From: Alteribacter populi
GTDB lineage: Bacteria; Bacillota; Bacilli; Bacillales; Salisediminibacteriaceae
Assembly (NCBI RefSeq): GCF_002352765.1
Contig: NZ_KZ293963.1
Coordinates: forward strand, 952,368 to 1,016,367
DNA: 64,000 nucleotides
Direction of reading: 5' to 3'
Numbering within the stretch: the first letter of the stretch is position 1; the number at the start of each line of letters is the position of its first letter. Below are positions 7,105 through 14,381 of the stretch, piece after piece. Below the pieces are notes generated by a model. That model saw nothing but the letters and a program-made list of their open reading frames with translations, had not been told where the DNA came from and did not search any database. The position numbers and the translations under genes are program-made.

Positions 7105-8322
7105 TTACTCTTGGTGTCCTAAAAATATTTCGTGCAAAGCATTCACAGCTTCAAACATGTCTTCTTCTTTCACTAATACCCAAATCGTCGTATGTGAATC
7201 CGCCGATTGAAGGATTTGGATGTTTCGTTCTGACAACGCTTCGACAATTTTGGAAGTAACTCCGGGCACTCCAGTCATCCCAGCCCCAACGGCTGATACT
7301 TTTGCACAATTTTTCATCGTCTCAGGAGCGAACCCGAGTGACTCGAGTACTTCGATTGCGCGATCACTAACGTCATCCTTCACTGTGTAAGCAACGCCCA
7401 TTGGTTGGATGTTAATAAAGTCAACACTAATATTTTCATTAGCCATTGCTTTAAAAACTTTTGATTGAAGATCATATTCTCCTTCGGTTGCTCCAACTTT
7501 TATTTGGGTAACTTGATTTACATGGGCAATGCCAGTTATCGTTCGCTCTTCGACATCCTGACCGACTTCTTTAGCCGTTGTCGTTGTAATAAGTGTCCCT
7601 TCTGCATCTGAAGAGGTCGAGCGAATCCGAATTGGAACTTTAGCTTGCATCGCAATTTCAACAGCGCGCGGATGGATAACTTTTGCTCCTTGGTATGCCA
7701 TGTTACAAATTTCATTATAGGTGACAACTGGCAAAGGCTTTGCTTTGTCGACAATTCTCGGGTCTGCTGTCATAACACCTTCAACATCGGTAAAAATATC
7801 GACCACTTTCGCATTCAAAGCAGCCCCTAGAGCTGTGGCGGACGTATCAGACCCTCCACGTCCGAGTGTTGCTGTTGTCCCTTTTGGAGTTTGCCCCTGA
7901 AATCCGGTAACGATTACTACATCAAATTCAGAAAGCGTCGTTTTTAATTCATCTACTTTCATTTCAGTAATCTTGGCATCCATGTATTCTTCATTCGTTC
8001 TAAAGCCTGCTTGTGCTCCTGTTATGGCACAGGCATTAATACCCTTTTCATTTAAGAGCTGAGAAAATACAACCGAAGAAACGACTTCACCGCAGGAAGC
8101 AAGTAGATCCAGCTCACGCTTTGAAACGTCGGATTTGAGTCCTCCAACTAAATTCAGTAGTGTATCGGTGGCATACGGGTCACCCGTTCTTCCGATCGCC
8201 GAGACAACTACGACGATTTTACCACCTGGCTTTAATGCATTTATTACATGATTTGCAGCCATCTCCCTCATTTCAGTTGATTTAAGAGACGAACCGCCGA
8301 ATTTTTGTACTGTAATATCCAT
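7105..8322 (-). CDS. dapG: Aspartokinase I
   Basis: Phosphorylates aspartate in the first step of the DAP/lysine/threonine/methionine pathway. It is 405 aa, with an N-terminal amino-acid kinase domain (QKFGGSSL at about 5-12; GFQGQTPKG and the LGRGGSDTSA segment near 150-170) and two C-terminal ACT domains (about 260-400) for allosteric control. By synteny this is the DAP-sensitive DapG isozyme; LysC and ThrD paralogues would lie elsewhere. No lysine riboswitch is visible upstream, as expected for this locus. It lies 18 bp after asd. Confidence 0.93.
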   Translation of the reverse strand: MDITVQKFGGSSLKSTEMREMAANHVINALKPGGKIVVVVSAIGRTGDPYATDTLLNLVGGLKSDVSKRELDLLASCGEVVSSVVFSQLLNEKGINACAITGAQAGFRTNEEYMDAKITEMKVDELKTTLSEFDVVIVTGFQGQTPKGTTATLGRGGSDTSATALGAALNAKVVDIFTDVEGVMTADPRIVDKAKPLPVVTYNEICNMAYQGAKVIHPRAVEIAMQAKVPIRIRSTSSDAEGTLITTTTAKEVGQDVEERTITGIAHVNQVTQIKVGATEGEYDLQSKVFKAMANENISVDFINIQPMGVAYTVKDDVSDRAIEVLESLGFAPETMKNCAKVSAVGAGMTGVPGVTSKIVEALSERNIQILQSADSHTTIWVLVKEEDMFEAVNALHEIFLGHQE

Positions 8323-8340
8323 GACACACCTCAGATTTCT

Positions 8341-9390
8341 CTACTTTAAAATTCCCTTTTTTACAAGAGTTTGCGCGATTTGAACAGAATTTAGTGCTGC
8401 ACCTTTGAGTAGGTTATCTGAAACAACCCAGCAATGGAATCCTTTTGTATTATCCAAATCAGGACGAAGCCGTCCAACAAATACATCATCTTTTCCTGTT
8501 GCGTCAACAGCCATTGGATACAATTGTTCTTCAGGATTATCCATTACGGTAATTCCCTCAGCTTGCTGGAGCTCAGCTAAAATGTCTTCCCTTGTGACGC
8601 CATCCTTCTCTAATTCGAAATAAACCGATTCGCTATGTCCAGTTTCGATTGGTAAACGGACGCAAGTTGCTGCTACTTGAAGGGATGTATCACCGGTAAT
8701 CTTCTTTGTTTCATTAATCATTTTCATTTCTTCAAACGTATAACCGTTTTCTTGGAAAAGATCAATTTGCGGAACAGCATTAAATGCGATCTGATAATGC
8801 TTTTTATCTCCCGCAACAGGAAGTAATTTTGCTTTGGCATTTTCGCCTTCAATTACTTGCTGTGACTGGGTATACATTTCATCAATTGCATCAGCTCCTG
8901 CACCGGAGACTGCTTGATACGTACTTACAATAATTTTCTTAAGTCCAAACGCTCTTCGGACCGGTTCAAGAGCAGCCACCATTTGAATCGTTGAACAATT
9001 TGGGTTACTAATGATCCCTTGGTGATCCTCTAAATGGTGAGGGTTTACTTCAGGGACGACGAGCGGAACATTGTCATCCATCCGAAATGCACTCGTGTTG
9101 TCAACGACAATAGCTCCTCTATTTACTGCTTCAGAAGCTAATTTTTTTGAAACTGAGCCTCCCGCACTAAATAGGGCAAGATCAATGTCTTCAAACGATT
9201 CAGGTGTAGCTTCTTTTACTTCTACTTCTTCACCTTTAAAAACTACTTTTGTTCCAGCAGAACGTTTTGATGATAACGGTAAAATAGATGCTATTGGAAA
9301 TTCAAGTCTTTCTAATGTTTTCATCATTTCTTTTCCTACTGCTCCTGTTGCCCCGACAACGGCAACGTGATATCCACGATTTTCTACCAT
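8341..9390 (-). CDS. asd: Aspartate-semialdehyde dehydrogenase
   Basis: NADPH-dependent reduction of aspartyl phosphate to aspartate semialdehyde. The 349-aa protein has an N-terminal nucleotide-binding motif VVGATGAVG (about 11-19), the catalytic cysteine in SNPNCSTIQ (Cys132) and a dimerisation domain. The start is taken at the internal ATG (MVENRG), because AAAGGAGAGGGG lies just before it; an upstream in-frame ATG has no SD. First gene of the asd-dapG-dapA cluster. The 271-bp gap before it holds a plus-oriented terminator-like stem at 9558-9594 and no clear sigma-A promoter. Confidence 0.95.
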   Translation of the reverse strand: MVENRGYHVAVVGATGAVGKEMMKTLERLEFPIASILPLSSKRSAGTKVVFKGEEVEVKEATPESFEDIDLALFSAGGSVSKKLASEAVNRGAIVVDNTSAFRMDDNVPLVVPEVNPHHLEDHQGIISNPNCSTIQMVAALEPVRRAFGLKKIIVSTYQAVSGAGADAIDEMYTQSQQVIEGENAKAKLLPVAGDKKHYQIAFNAVPQIDLFQENGYTFEEMKMINETKKITGDTSLQVAATCVRLPIETGHSESVYFELEKDGVTREDILAELQQAEGITVMDNPEEQLYPMAVDATGKDDVFVGRLRPDLDNTKGFHCWVVSDNLLKGAALNSVQIAQTLVKKGILK

Positions 9391-9557
9391 GATAATCCCC
9401 TCTCCTTTACCTTTCAATTTCGACTACTAAAACAATAATTCGGTCCATTTTCAGATTTAATGACACCCATTTTACTGCACTTATACTATGTTTTGATACA
9501 AATTCGCCTTCACATTTTATAGAAGAATTCGTTCCACATCCTCTAGTATAAATGCAA

Positions 9558-9594
9558 CGTAGTTAAGGGTTAATCCCTTAACTACGATTTTTTT
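9558..9594 (+). terminator. Terminator-like 12-bp stem oriented to the plus strand
   Basis: CGTAGTTAAGGG (9558-9569) and CCCTTAACTACG (9575-9586) pair perfectly around TTAAT, followed by ATTTTTTT on the plus strand. No plus-strand gene precedes it. On the minus strand it has A residues before the stem and no T-tract after it, so it may at most weakly end dpaB or block antisense transcription. Confidence 0.55.
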
Positions 9595-9661
9595 ATCAAT
9601 TCACCAGATGTGTATCGTTGTTGCACTAATTCTATTTTATCAATTGTGGAGAGATTTTTCA

Positions 9662-10255
9662 TCATTGATTATATCTTTCAATGAGAACAGGTTGATATTG
9701 CTTGCCATTTAATGCAGCTTCGACAGTATCTTGTATTTTTGTCATATCCGCTACGAGTGAAGTTGGCTTTTTAAACGGGTGATCTTGCCCAAATGGAATG
9801 AAATAAATATTTTTTGTTGCCATCAACCGCATGATGTTTACCCCATTTAACCCTAGTGCATCATTTGTAGAAATACCGAGAACAACAGGGTTTCCATTCC
9901 GTAATGTCGCTTTTGCTCCCATAAGAACAGGTGAGTCTGTCAACGCATTGGCGAATTTACTCGTAGAACCTCCTGTTAAGGGAGCAATAACCATGCAATC
10001 GAGTGGTGTTTTAGGTCCGAAAGGTTCAGCTGTTACAATGGAATTCACAATCGGTTCTTCCGTAATACTTTTAATTCTCTCTATCCAATCATCACTTTTA
10101 CCGAACTTTGTATTTGTGCTTTGAACGGTATGTGTGACAAAGGGTGTAACTTTTGCCCCGAGATTTACCAGTTTCTCAATTTCCGGCATTACTTCCTCGT
10201 ACGTACAATGAGACCCCGTTAACCCAAAGCCAATATGCTTTCCTTTTAAGGACAT
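9662..10255 (-). CDS. dpaB: Dipicolinate synthase subunit B (flavoprotein)
   Basis: Flavoprotein subunit of the mother-cell enzyme that makes dipicolinic acid from dihydrodipicolinate (SpoVFB). The 197-aa flavoprotein fold begins GKHIGFGLTGSHC and contains a phosphopantothenoylcysteine-decarboxylase-like MVIAPLTGGSTSK segment (about 119-131). It starts 15 bp after dpaA, so the two are one transcript. Expected to be sigma-K dependent from the dpaA promoter. Confidence 0.94.
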   Translation of the reverse strand: MSLKGKHIGFGLTGSHCTYEEVMPEIEKLVNLGAKVTPFVTHTVQSTNTKFGKSDDWIERIKSITEEPIVNSIVTAEPFGPKTPLDCMVIAPLTGGSTSKFANALTDSPVLMGAKATLRNGNPVVLGISTNDALGLNGVNIMRLMATKNIYFIPFGQDHPFKKPTSLVADMTKIQDTVEAALNGKQYQPVLIERYNQ

Positions 10256-10270
10256 GAAAAAATCCTCCCC

Positions 10271-11155
10271 TCAGTTTTTCCGCTGACCAATCAACAAAGA
10301 CGATAGTACATTTGCAATAATCCGACCCGCTGTTTTAGGAGCAACAATTCCTGGTAATCCAGGAGCTAGTAGTGCCTTAATCCCCCTTTTTTCAGCATAA
10401 CGAAAGTCCGTGCCCCCAGGCTTTGAAGCTAAATCAACAATTAATGCATGAGAAGGCATTTTAGCTATTACCTTAGCTATTAAAATTTCATCTGGAATGG
10501 TATTAATAATCACATCACTATTTTCAGCGTGGTTTTCCAGTTCATTTAATGAAATCGGTTCTACTCCGCTTTCAAACGCTCTTGCTAATAACTCTGTCTC
10601 TCTCGCGGCTACTTTTACTTTAGCACCTAGTTGTCTAAATGTATGGGATACCGTCATTCCAACCCTTCCAAACCCTAATACAATAACTCTGGAGGAATGA
10701 ATAGTGGTGTCGGTATTCTGAATCACCATCATCACTGTTCCTTCTGCAGTAGGAATTGAGTTATAAATCGCTACATCATCCCGATTAAACAGCTCAACAA
10801 ATGGGCGTTTGTACTTTTGTAATAAATTTCGAAGAGAATCCGTTGATATTCCAGAGTAAATCGTTGTTGTTTTCTTCGTACGACTGATCCATTCCGAATC
10901 GATCTTAATCGTTTCACCAGAGAAAATTGACTCCACTTCATCTTTGGAATTCATTCCACTTACAGGTAAAACTATGGCATCAATACTTGTCGGGTCTAAT
11001 GTTTGTAACGTTTGCTTCTTAGCTCCTGCAACCCCGTCATCTAATTGATCGAAGCCAACCAGGGACAGCTTTGCATCTAACTCTGATAGCTTGCGAATAA
11101 TCTCTAGTTGTCTGGCATCACCGCCAATAATCGCTACGTGCATATCAGTTAACAC
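10271..11155 (-). CDS. dpaA: Dipicolinate synthase subunit A
   Basis: Rossmann-fold dehydrogenase subunit of dipicolinate synthase (SpoVFA), 294 aa from the chosen start. It has an N-terminal domain beginning with VAIIGGDARQLEII, a central NAD(P)-binding motif VLGFGRVGMT (about 165-174) and a conserved C-terminal LAPGLPGIVAPKTAGRI segment. The start is set at GTG 11155 (MLTDMHVAIIGG), which follows GGGGAGAAAAAA and matches the B. subtilis N-terminus. A longer frame to 11239 would overlap the candidate sigma-K promoter, which also favours the short start. Followed closely by dpaB. Confidence 0.93.
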   Translation of the reverse strand: MLTDMHVAIIGGDARQLEIIRKLSELDAKLSLVGFDQLDDGVAGAKKQTLQTLDPTSIDAIVLPVSGMNSKDEVESIFSGETIKIDSEWISRTKKTTTIYSGISTDSLRNLLQKYKRPFVELFNRDDVAIYNSIPTAEGTVMMVIQNTDTTIHSSRVIVLGFGRVGMTVSHTFRQLGAKVKVAARETELLARAFESGVEPISLNELENHAENSDVIINTIPDEILIAKVIAKMPSHALIVDLASKPGGTDFRYAEKRGIKALLAPGLPGIVAPKTAGRIIANVLSSLLIGQRKN

Positions 11156-11221
11156 ACTTTTTTCTCCCCTTTCTCCCAATTCTTTATTGAAGGGGAACCA
11201 ACTTGCGATGTTCTTCATCCA

Positions 11222-11249
11222 CATACTATGTATTCGCACAAATGAACGT
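11222..11249 (-). promoter_or_regulatory. Candidate sigma-K promoter of dpaAB
   Basis: On the minus strand CATAGTATG (11222-11230) resembles the sigma-K -10 CATANNNTA with one mismatch, and AC of GCACG lies 17 bp upstream (11248-11249). It sits about 65 bp before the dpaA start and downstream of the ymxH terminator, where mother-cell control is expected. Confidence 0.45.
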
Positions 11250-11354
11250 GCTAAACGGAAACCGCGTTCTTAAAAGAATTGTTTATTCGGGCTCAAATGA
11301 TGTTACCGATAAATGAAGTTGTCCCATTTGAGTTGAAAAGTTTTTTATCAAACA

Positions 11355-11387
11355 TAAAAAAACACCCGCCTGAAGGGCGGACGTTTT
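11355..11387 (-). terminator. Bidirectional terminator after ymxH
   Basis: On the minus strand a GC-rich stem (CCGCCC / GGCGGG around TTCA) is followed by TGTTTTTTTATG. The plus side also ends in GTTTTT. It separates ymxH from dpaA. Confidence 0.8.
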
Positions 11388-11452
11388 TAGCCTGGAAGAC
11401 TACTACTTCTATTTTGTGTAGGGAATTTCTCATAAAATTAAGCGGTCGTTGT

Positions 11453-11689
11453 TCAATGTTGAACGTCGATAATAATCATATCTGTGCCGATTTTTTTTAT
11501 TTGATTCCAGTACACCGTGACTTCCTTATCTTTTTTTCCAAGTCCAAACCATTTGAGTGTCGGAATGACAAAGGCTTGTATTTGCCCTGTATTTTCGTCA
11601 ATCACTAGGTCGGTCTGACCGAGGACACCGAGGCGTTCTCCTTTATGAAAATCGATAATTTCTTTGTTACTAATCTCACTAAGGCGCAT
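11453..11689 (-). CDS. ymxH: YlmC/YmxH family PRC-barrel protein
   Basis: 78-aa protein of the YlmC/YmxH sporulation family, with a PRC-barrel-like beta fold (MRLSEISNKEIIDFHKGERLG at the N-terminus, then LGQTDLVIDENTGQI). The biochemical role is unknown. It lies between mlpA and dpaA as in B. subtilis, with its own terminator downstream. A 134-bp R2 repeat separates it from mlpA. Confidence 0.85.
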   Translation of the reverse strand: MRLSEISNKEIIDFHKGERLGVLGQTDLVIDENTGQIQAFVIPTLKWFGLGKKDKEVTVYWNQIKKIGTDMIIIDVQH

Positions 11690-11728
11690 GTGATCACTCC
11701 TTTACTCTCTTTTATTGCGTGTTCAAAA

Positions 11729-11862
11729 GAGGACAAAAAGAGCCGAGAAGATCAAGAGGCGTATGGTGTTAATACGTGAGTCTGCGTGAGCCACAGGACG
11801 TGGCAGTTGTTAGCAGAAGATCGTTAAAACAGCTATCTTTCCCGGACTTTTTAAACATCCTC
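11729..11862. repeat. MITE-like repeat, family R2 (long copy, 134 bp)
   Basis: In minus orientation it begins GAGGATGTTTAAAAAGTCCG and ends TCTCGGCTCTTTTTGTCCTC, imperfect terminal inverted repeats. A central GCCACGTCCTGTGGC hairpin is present. Shorter relatives with the same ends lie at 31658-31737 and 40268-40346. It carries no coding capacity. Confidence 0.65.
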
Positions 11863-11906
11863 TTTTAATTATATTATGAAGCTGAAAGTAAAACATGCGC
11901 ACATGT

Positions 11907-13148
11907 CTAGGAGCGAAGAGAGCTTGGTAATTTACCGTCGGGGCTCACTAGTGTCATCGCAAAATCTTGAGAAAACAGATCATAACTAAGCTTCTTGACA
12001 TCTGCAAGGGAAACGCGTTCAATTTCTGTAACGATTTCATCCAAGTTACGGTGGCGACCAAGAAGCAGCTCATTTTTCCCATTTCTGCTCATCCGGCTGT
12101 TTGTGCTTTCTAACCCAAGCATCAAACTTCCTTTTAGTTGCTCCTTTGCATTTTTTAATTCTTTTTCGGTAAGTCCTTTCTCTTTAACAGAGTCGATGAC
12201 AGACATTAGGCAACCGTACATTTCTTCCAAATGTTTAACTGCCGTTCCAGCATAAATTGTCAAGAGTCCTGTATCATGAAATCCACTATGATACGAAAAT
12301 ACCGAATAGGCAAGCCCTCGGTTTTCACGAATTTCCTGAAATAAGCGGCTACTCATCGAACCACCGAGAACATTATTAAGAAGGACAAGATTATACACGT
12401 CTTCATGTCCAATGGCTATTCCTTCATATCCGAGACAAAGGTGAGCTTGTTCCGTTTCTTTTTTTCTGCCCATTTTTTCATATTTAAATCTTGGTCTCTC
12501 CAGCGATTTATCAGAATCAAACTGCCTCATATTTCGAAATGTTTCTTGAATAAATTCTACAAACGATTCATCAACATTACCGCACACCGAAATAACAACA
12601 TTGTCTGCATTGTAAAACTGGTCCATATATTCTATTAATGAATCTGCTGAAAAGCTATCGAGCGAATCTTCGGTTCCTAAAATAGGAAAACCAAGAGGAT
12701 GTTCCCCGTAACCAGCTTGACTCAATAGGTCATGAACGATATCGTCGGGAGTATCTTCATACATTTTGATTTCTTCTAAAACAACGCCTTTTTCTTTCGC
12801 CATTTCTTTGGAATCAAACGTTGAGTTAAAATACATGTCTGCTAACACTTCTAAAGCATGTTCGGCGTGATCATCTAAAACTTTAGCATAATAACAAGTG
12901 TATTCTTTCGATGTGAAAGCATTTACCTGGCCGCCAATTGAATCAAAGGACTCGGCTATTTGCTGGGCATTGCGAGACTTCGTTCCTTTAAAGAACATAT
13001 GCTCTAAGAAGTGTGAAACCCCATTTTGTTTTTTCGTCTCAAACCGTGAGCCTGTACCAATCCAAATCCCGATTGAAACTGACCTTACTGTATTGTTTGG
13101 TTCAAATACGATTCTTAATCCATTATCACTTACTATTCGCTTGATCAA
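11907..13148 (-). CDS. mlpA: M16 family zinc metallopeptidase MlpA
   Basis: Insulinase/mitochondrial-processing-peptidase-type protease (B. subtilis MlpA/YmxG), 413 aa. The inverted zinc motif HFLEH lies near residues 48-52, with the distal glutamate in the EEIKMYEDTPDD region (about 120-130). The C-terminal M16 half retains NNVLGGSMSSRLFQEIRE. The start is TTG at 13148 (MIKRIVSDNG), 6 nt after AGGAGG, which aligns with the B. subtilis N-terminus; an upstream ATG lies inside ylxY. Separated from ylxY by 11 bp. Confidence 0.92.
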   Translation of the reverse strand: MIKRIVSDNGLRIVFEPNNTVRSVSIGIWIGTGSRFETKKQNGVSHFLEHMFFKGTKSRNAQQIAESFDSIGGQVNAFTSKEYTCYYAKVLDDHAEHALEVLADMYFNSTFDSKEMAKEKGVVLEEIKMYEDTPDDIVHDLLSQAGYGEHPLGFPILGTEDSLDSFSADSLIEYMDQFYNADNVVISVCGNVDESFVEFIQETFRNMRQFDSDKSLERPRFKYEKMGRKKETEQAHLCLGYEGIAIGHEDVYNLVLLNNVLGGSMSSRLFQEIRENRGLAYSVFSYHSGFHDTGLLTIYAGTAVKHLEEMYGCLMSVIDSVKEKGLTEKELKNAKEQLKGSLMLGLESTNSRMSRNGKNELLLGRHRNLDEIVTEIERVSLADVKKLSYDLFSQDFAMTLVSPDGKLPSSLRS

Positions 13149-13159
13149 ATGACATCCTC

Positions 13160-14146
13160 CTAATACCACGTCTGGTGTTGTTTTGACATGATGCGTTGTT
13201 CATTCAATAGGTCTGAAACGGGGCCAATCGTAAAGCCTTTTTCTTTTAATCCACTAATCATTTTTTCTAACCCGTCACTTGCTGATGACGTTGGGTGCAT
13301 TAACACTAGAGTACCTGCTTCTGATTTATTAATAATTTTCTCTGCCATTTCGTCAGGCACGGGGTTGCGCCAATCGATCGTATCTGCCGTCCACATCACC
13401 GTGTGCATTCCTAACTCGTCCGCAATATCTACAACATCTTGCCGAAAGCTGCCGCTTGGTGGCGCGAACCATCTTGGTACAACGCCTACTGTTGCCTGGA
13501 TAATTTCATTTGTTTTCGTCAGTTCTTCATAAATTCTTGCATTTGAAAGCTGCTTCATGTCTGGGTGAGAATATGCATGGTTTCCGATTTCATGCCCTTC
13601 TTCTACAATCATTTTAGCAAGTTTTGGGTTTTTTTTCACCCATGAGCCGTCTAAAAAGAACGTCGTTTTTACATCATGCTCCTTCAGCGTCTTCAACATA
13701 TCTGGTAAGTACTCATTACCCCATGCCACATTTACCATTAAAGAAACCATCATTTTCTCAGGATTTCCCCGATAAATCGGATTCGGTGGCAAATCATCGA
13801 GTGACACCTTTGGGGGGGATTGTTTATACACAAGTTTTTTTACATCAAACGTACCGTTCTTTTTCATTTTCTCGTATGAAGCAGCGACATTTACTTCTAC
13901 TCCATTAATTCCCGGGACTGCTTTCCAGACATTGTCTACTTTTGCATCTACGGCAGGAATTTCATAATTATCCTTTCGGTCCATGATATCCTGATATAAC
14001 GGATTTTCTGCCTTAAATACCGGAGATACTGTTTGTTGCTTTATTTCGTGTATATAACTGGTCGTGATCGGATTTTGAACGCTGGCAAAAGATAAGAGCA
14101 GTATAAATAGAAAGGTGCTCCATTGAAGGATAAATTTCTTTACCAT
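13160..14146 (-). CDS. ylxY: YlxY, polysaccharide-deacetylase-fold protein with degenerate active site
   Basis: Extracytoplasmic NodB-homology protein of 328 aa. It has an N-terminal signal peptide or anchor (first ~27 residues) and a NodB domain at about 125-320. The metal histidines are present in NHAYSHPDMKQ, but the usual TFDDG motif is replaced by VNVAWGNEY, so the catalytic and metal-binding aspartates are missing. Later NodB motifs (RWFAPPSG, LVLMHPT) are retained. A catalytically altered or structural role is likely. Its start follows GAGGAGGGAC. It heads the ylxY-mlpA unit after the pnp terminator. Confidence 0.88.
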   Translation of the reverse strand: MVKKFILQWSTFLFILLLSFASVQNPITTSYIHEIKQQTVSPVFKAENPLYQDIMDRKDNYEIPAVDAKVDNVWKAVPGINGVEVNVAASYEKMKKNGTFDVKKLVYKQSPPKVSLDDLPPNPIYRGNPEKMMVSLMVNVAWGNEYLPDMLKTLKEHDVKTTFFLDGSWVKKNPKLAKMIVEEGHEIGNHAYSHPDMKQLSNARIYEELTKTNEIIQATVGVVPRWFAPPSGSFRQDVVDIADELGMHTVMWTADTIDWRNPVPDEMAEKIINKSEAGTLVLMHPTSSASDGLEKMISGLKEKGFTIGPVSDLLNEQRIMSKQHQTWY

Positions 14147-14288
14147 AGGCTGTCCCTCCTCATCAGTAAAATATGCATGGAAAAGACCAGGTAGAACGCT
14201 GCCTTACTGAAAATTGCCATCCTCCAATGAAGAGGTTTTGCCTTCAACTAAAATGATTACCCTTCTTTTTGACACACTTAAAGCTTAA

Positions 14289-14317
14289 GAAAAGCGCGAT
14301 GCACCTGGAGCTAGACA
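14289..14317. repeat. Compact copy of the CTAGCTCCAG repeat (family R3)
   Basis: Minus-strand TGTCTAGCTCCAGGTGCATCGCGCTTTTC joins the two ends of the R3 family directly, as if the middle were deleted. Larger copies lie at 24203-24281 and 29544-29710. (Sequence shown as two segments: TGTCTAGCTCCAGGTGC and ATCGCGCTTTTC.). Confidence 0.5.
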
Positions 14318-14351
14318 TTGAAACGGATAATTCCTTATATTTACTGCTATT

Positions 14352-14376
14352 AAAAAAAGACCGGAATTCCGGTCTT
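14352..14376 (-). terminator. Terminator after pnp
   Basis: A perfect palindromic stem AAGACCGGAATTCCGGTCTT is followed by T residues on the minus strand, six bases after the pnp stop. Confidence 0.9.
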
Positions 14377-14381
14377 CACAT

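Noticed and set aside
9482..9490. CATAGTATA upstream of asd as a sigma-K -10
   Set aside because: The -10 fits, but no AC element lies 16-17 bp upstream, and asd is expected to be expressed in growth.
8323..9661. Possible lysine riboswitch before asd/dapG
   Set aside because: Gaps are short or contain only the simple plus-oriented hairpin; no multi-helix aptamer pattern was visible.
11279..11608. Plus-strand 109-aa frame between dpaA and ymxH
   Set aside because: It spans the ymxH terminator and the ymxH coding region in antisense; no coding signature.
11863..11906. CATAATA upstream of ymxH as a sigma-G -10
   Set aside because: The nearest GCATG -35-like element is at 15 bp instead of 18 bp, so the match is not convincing.
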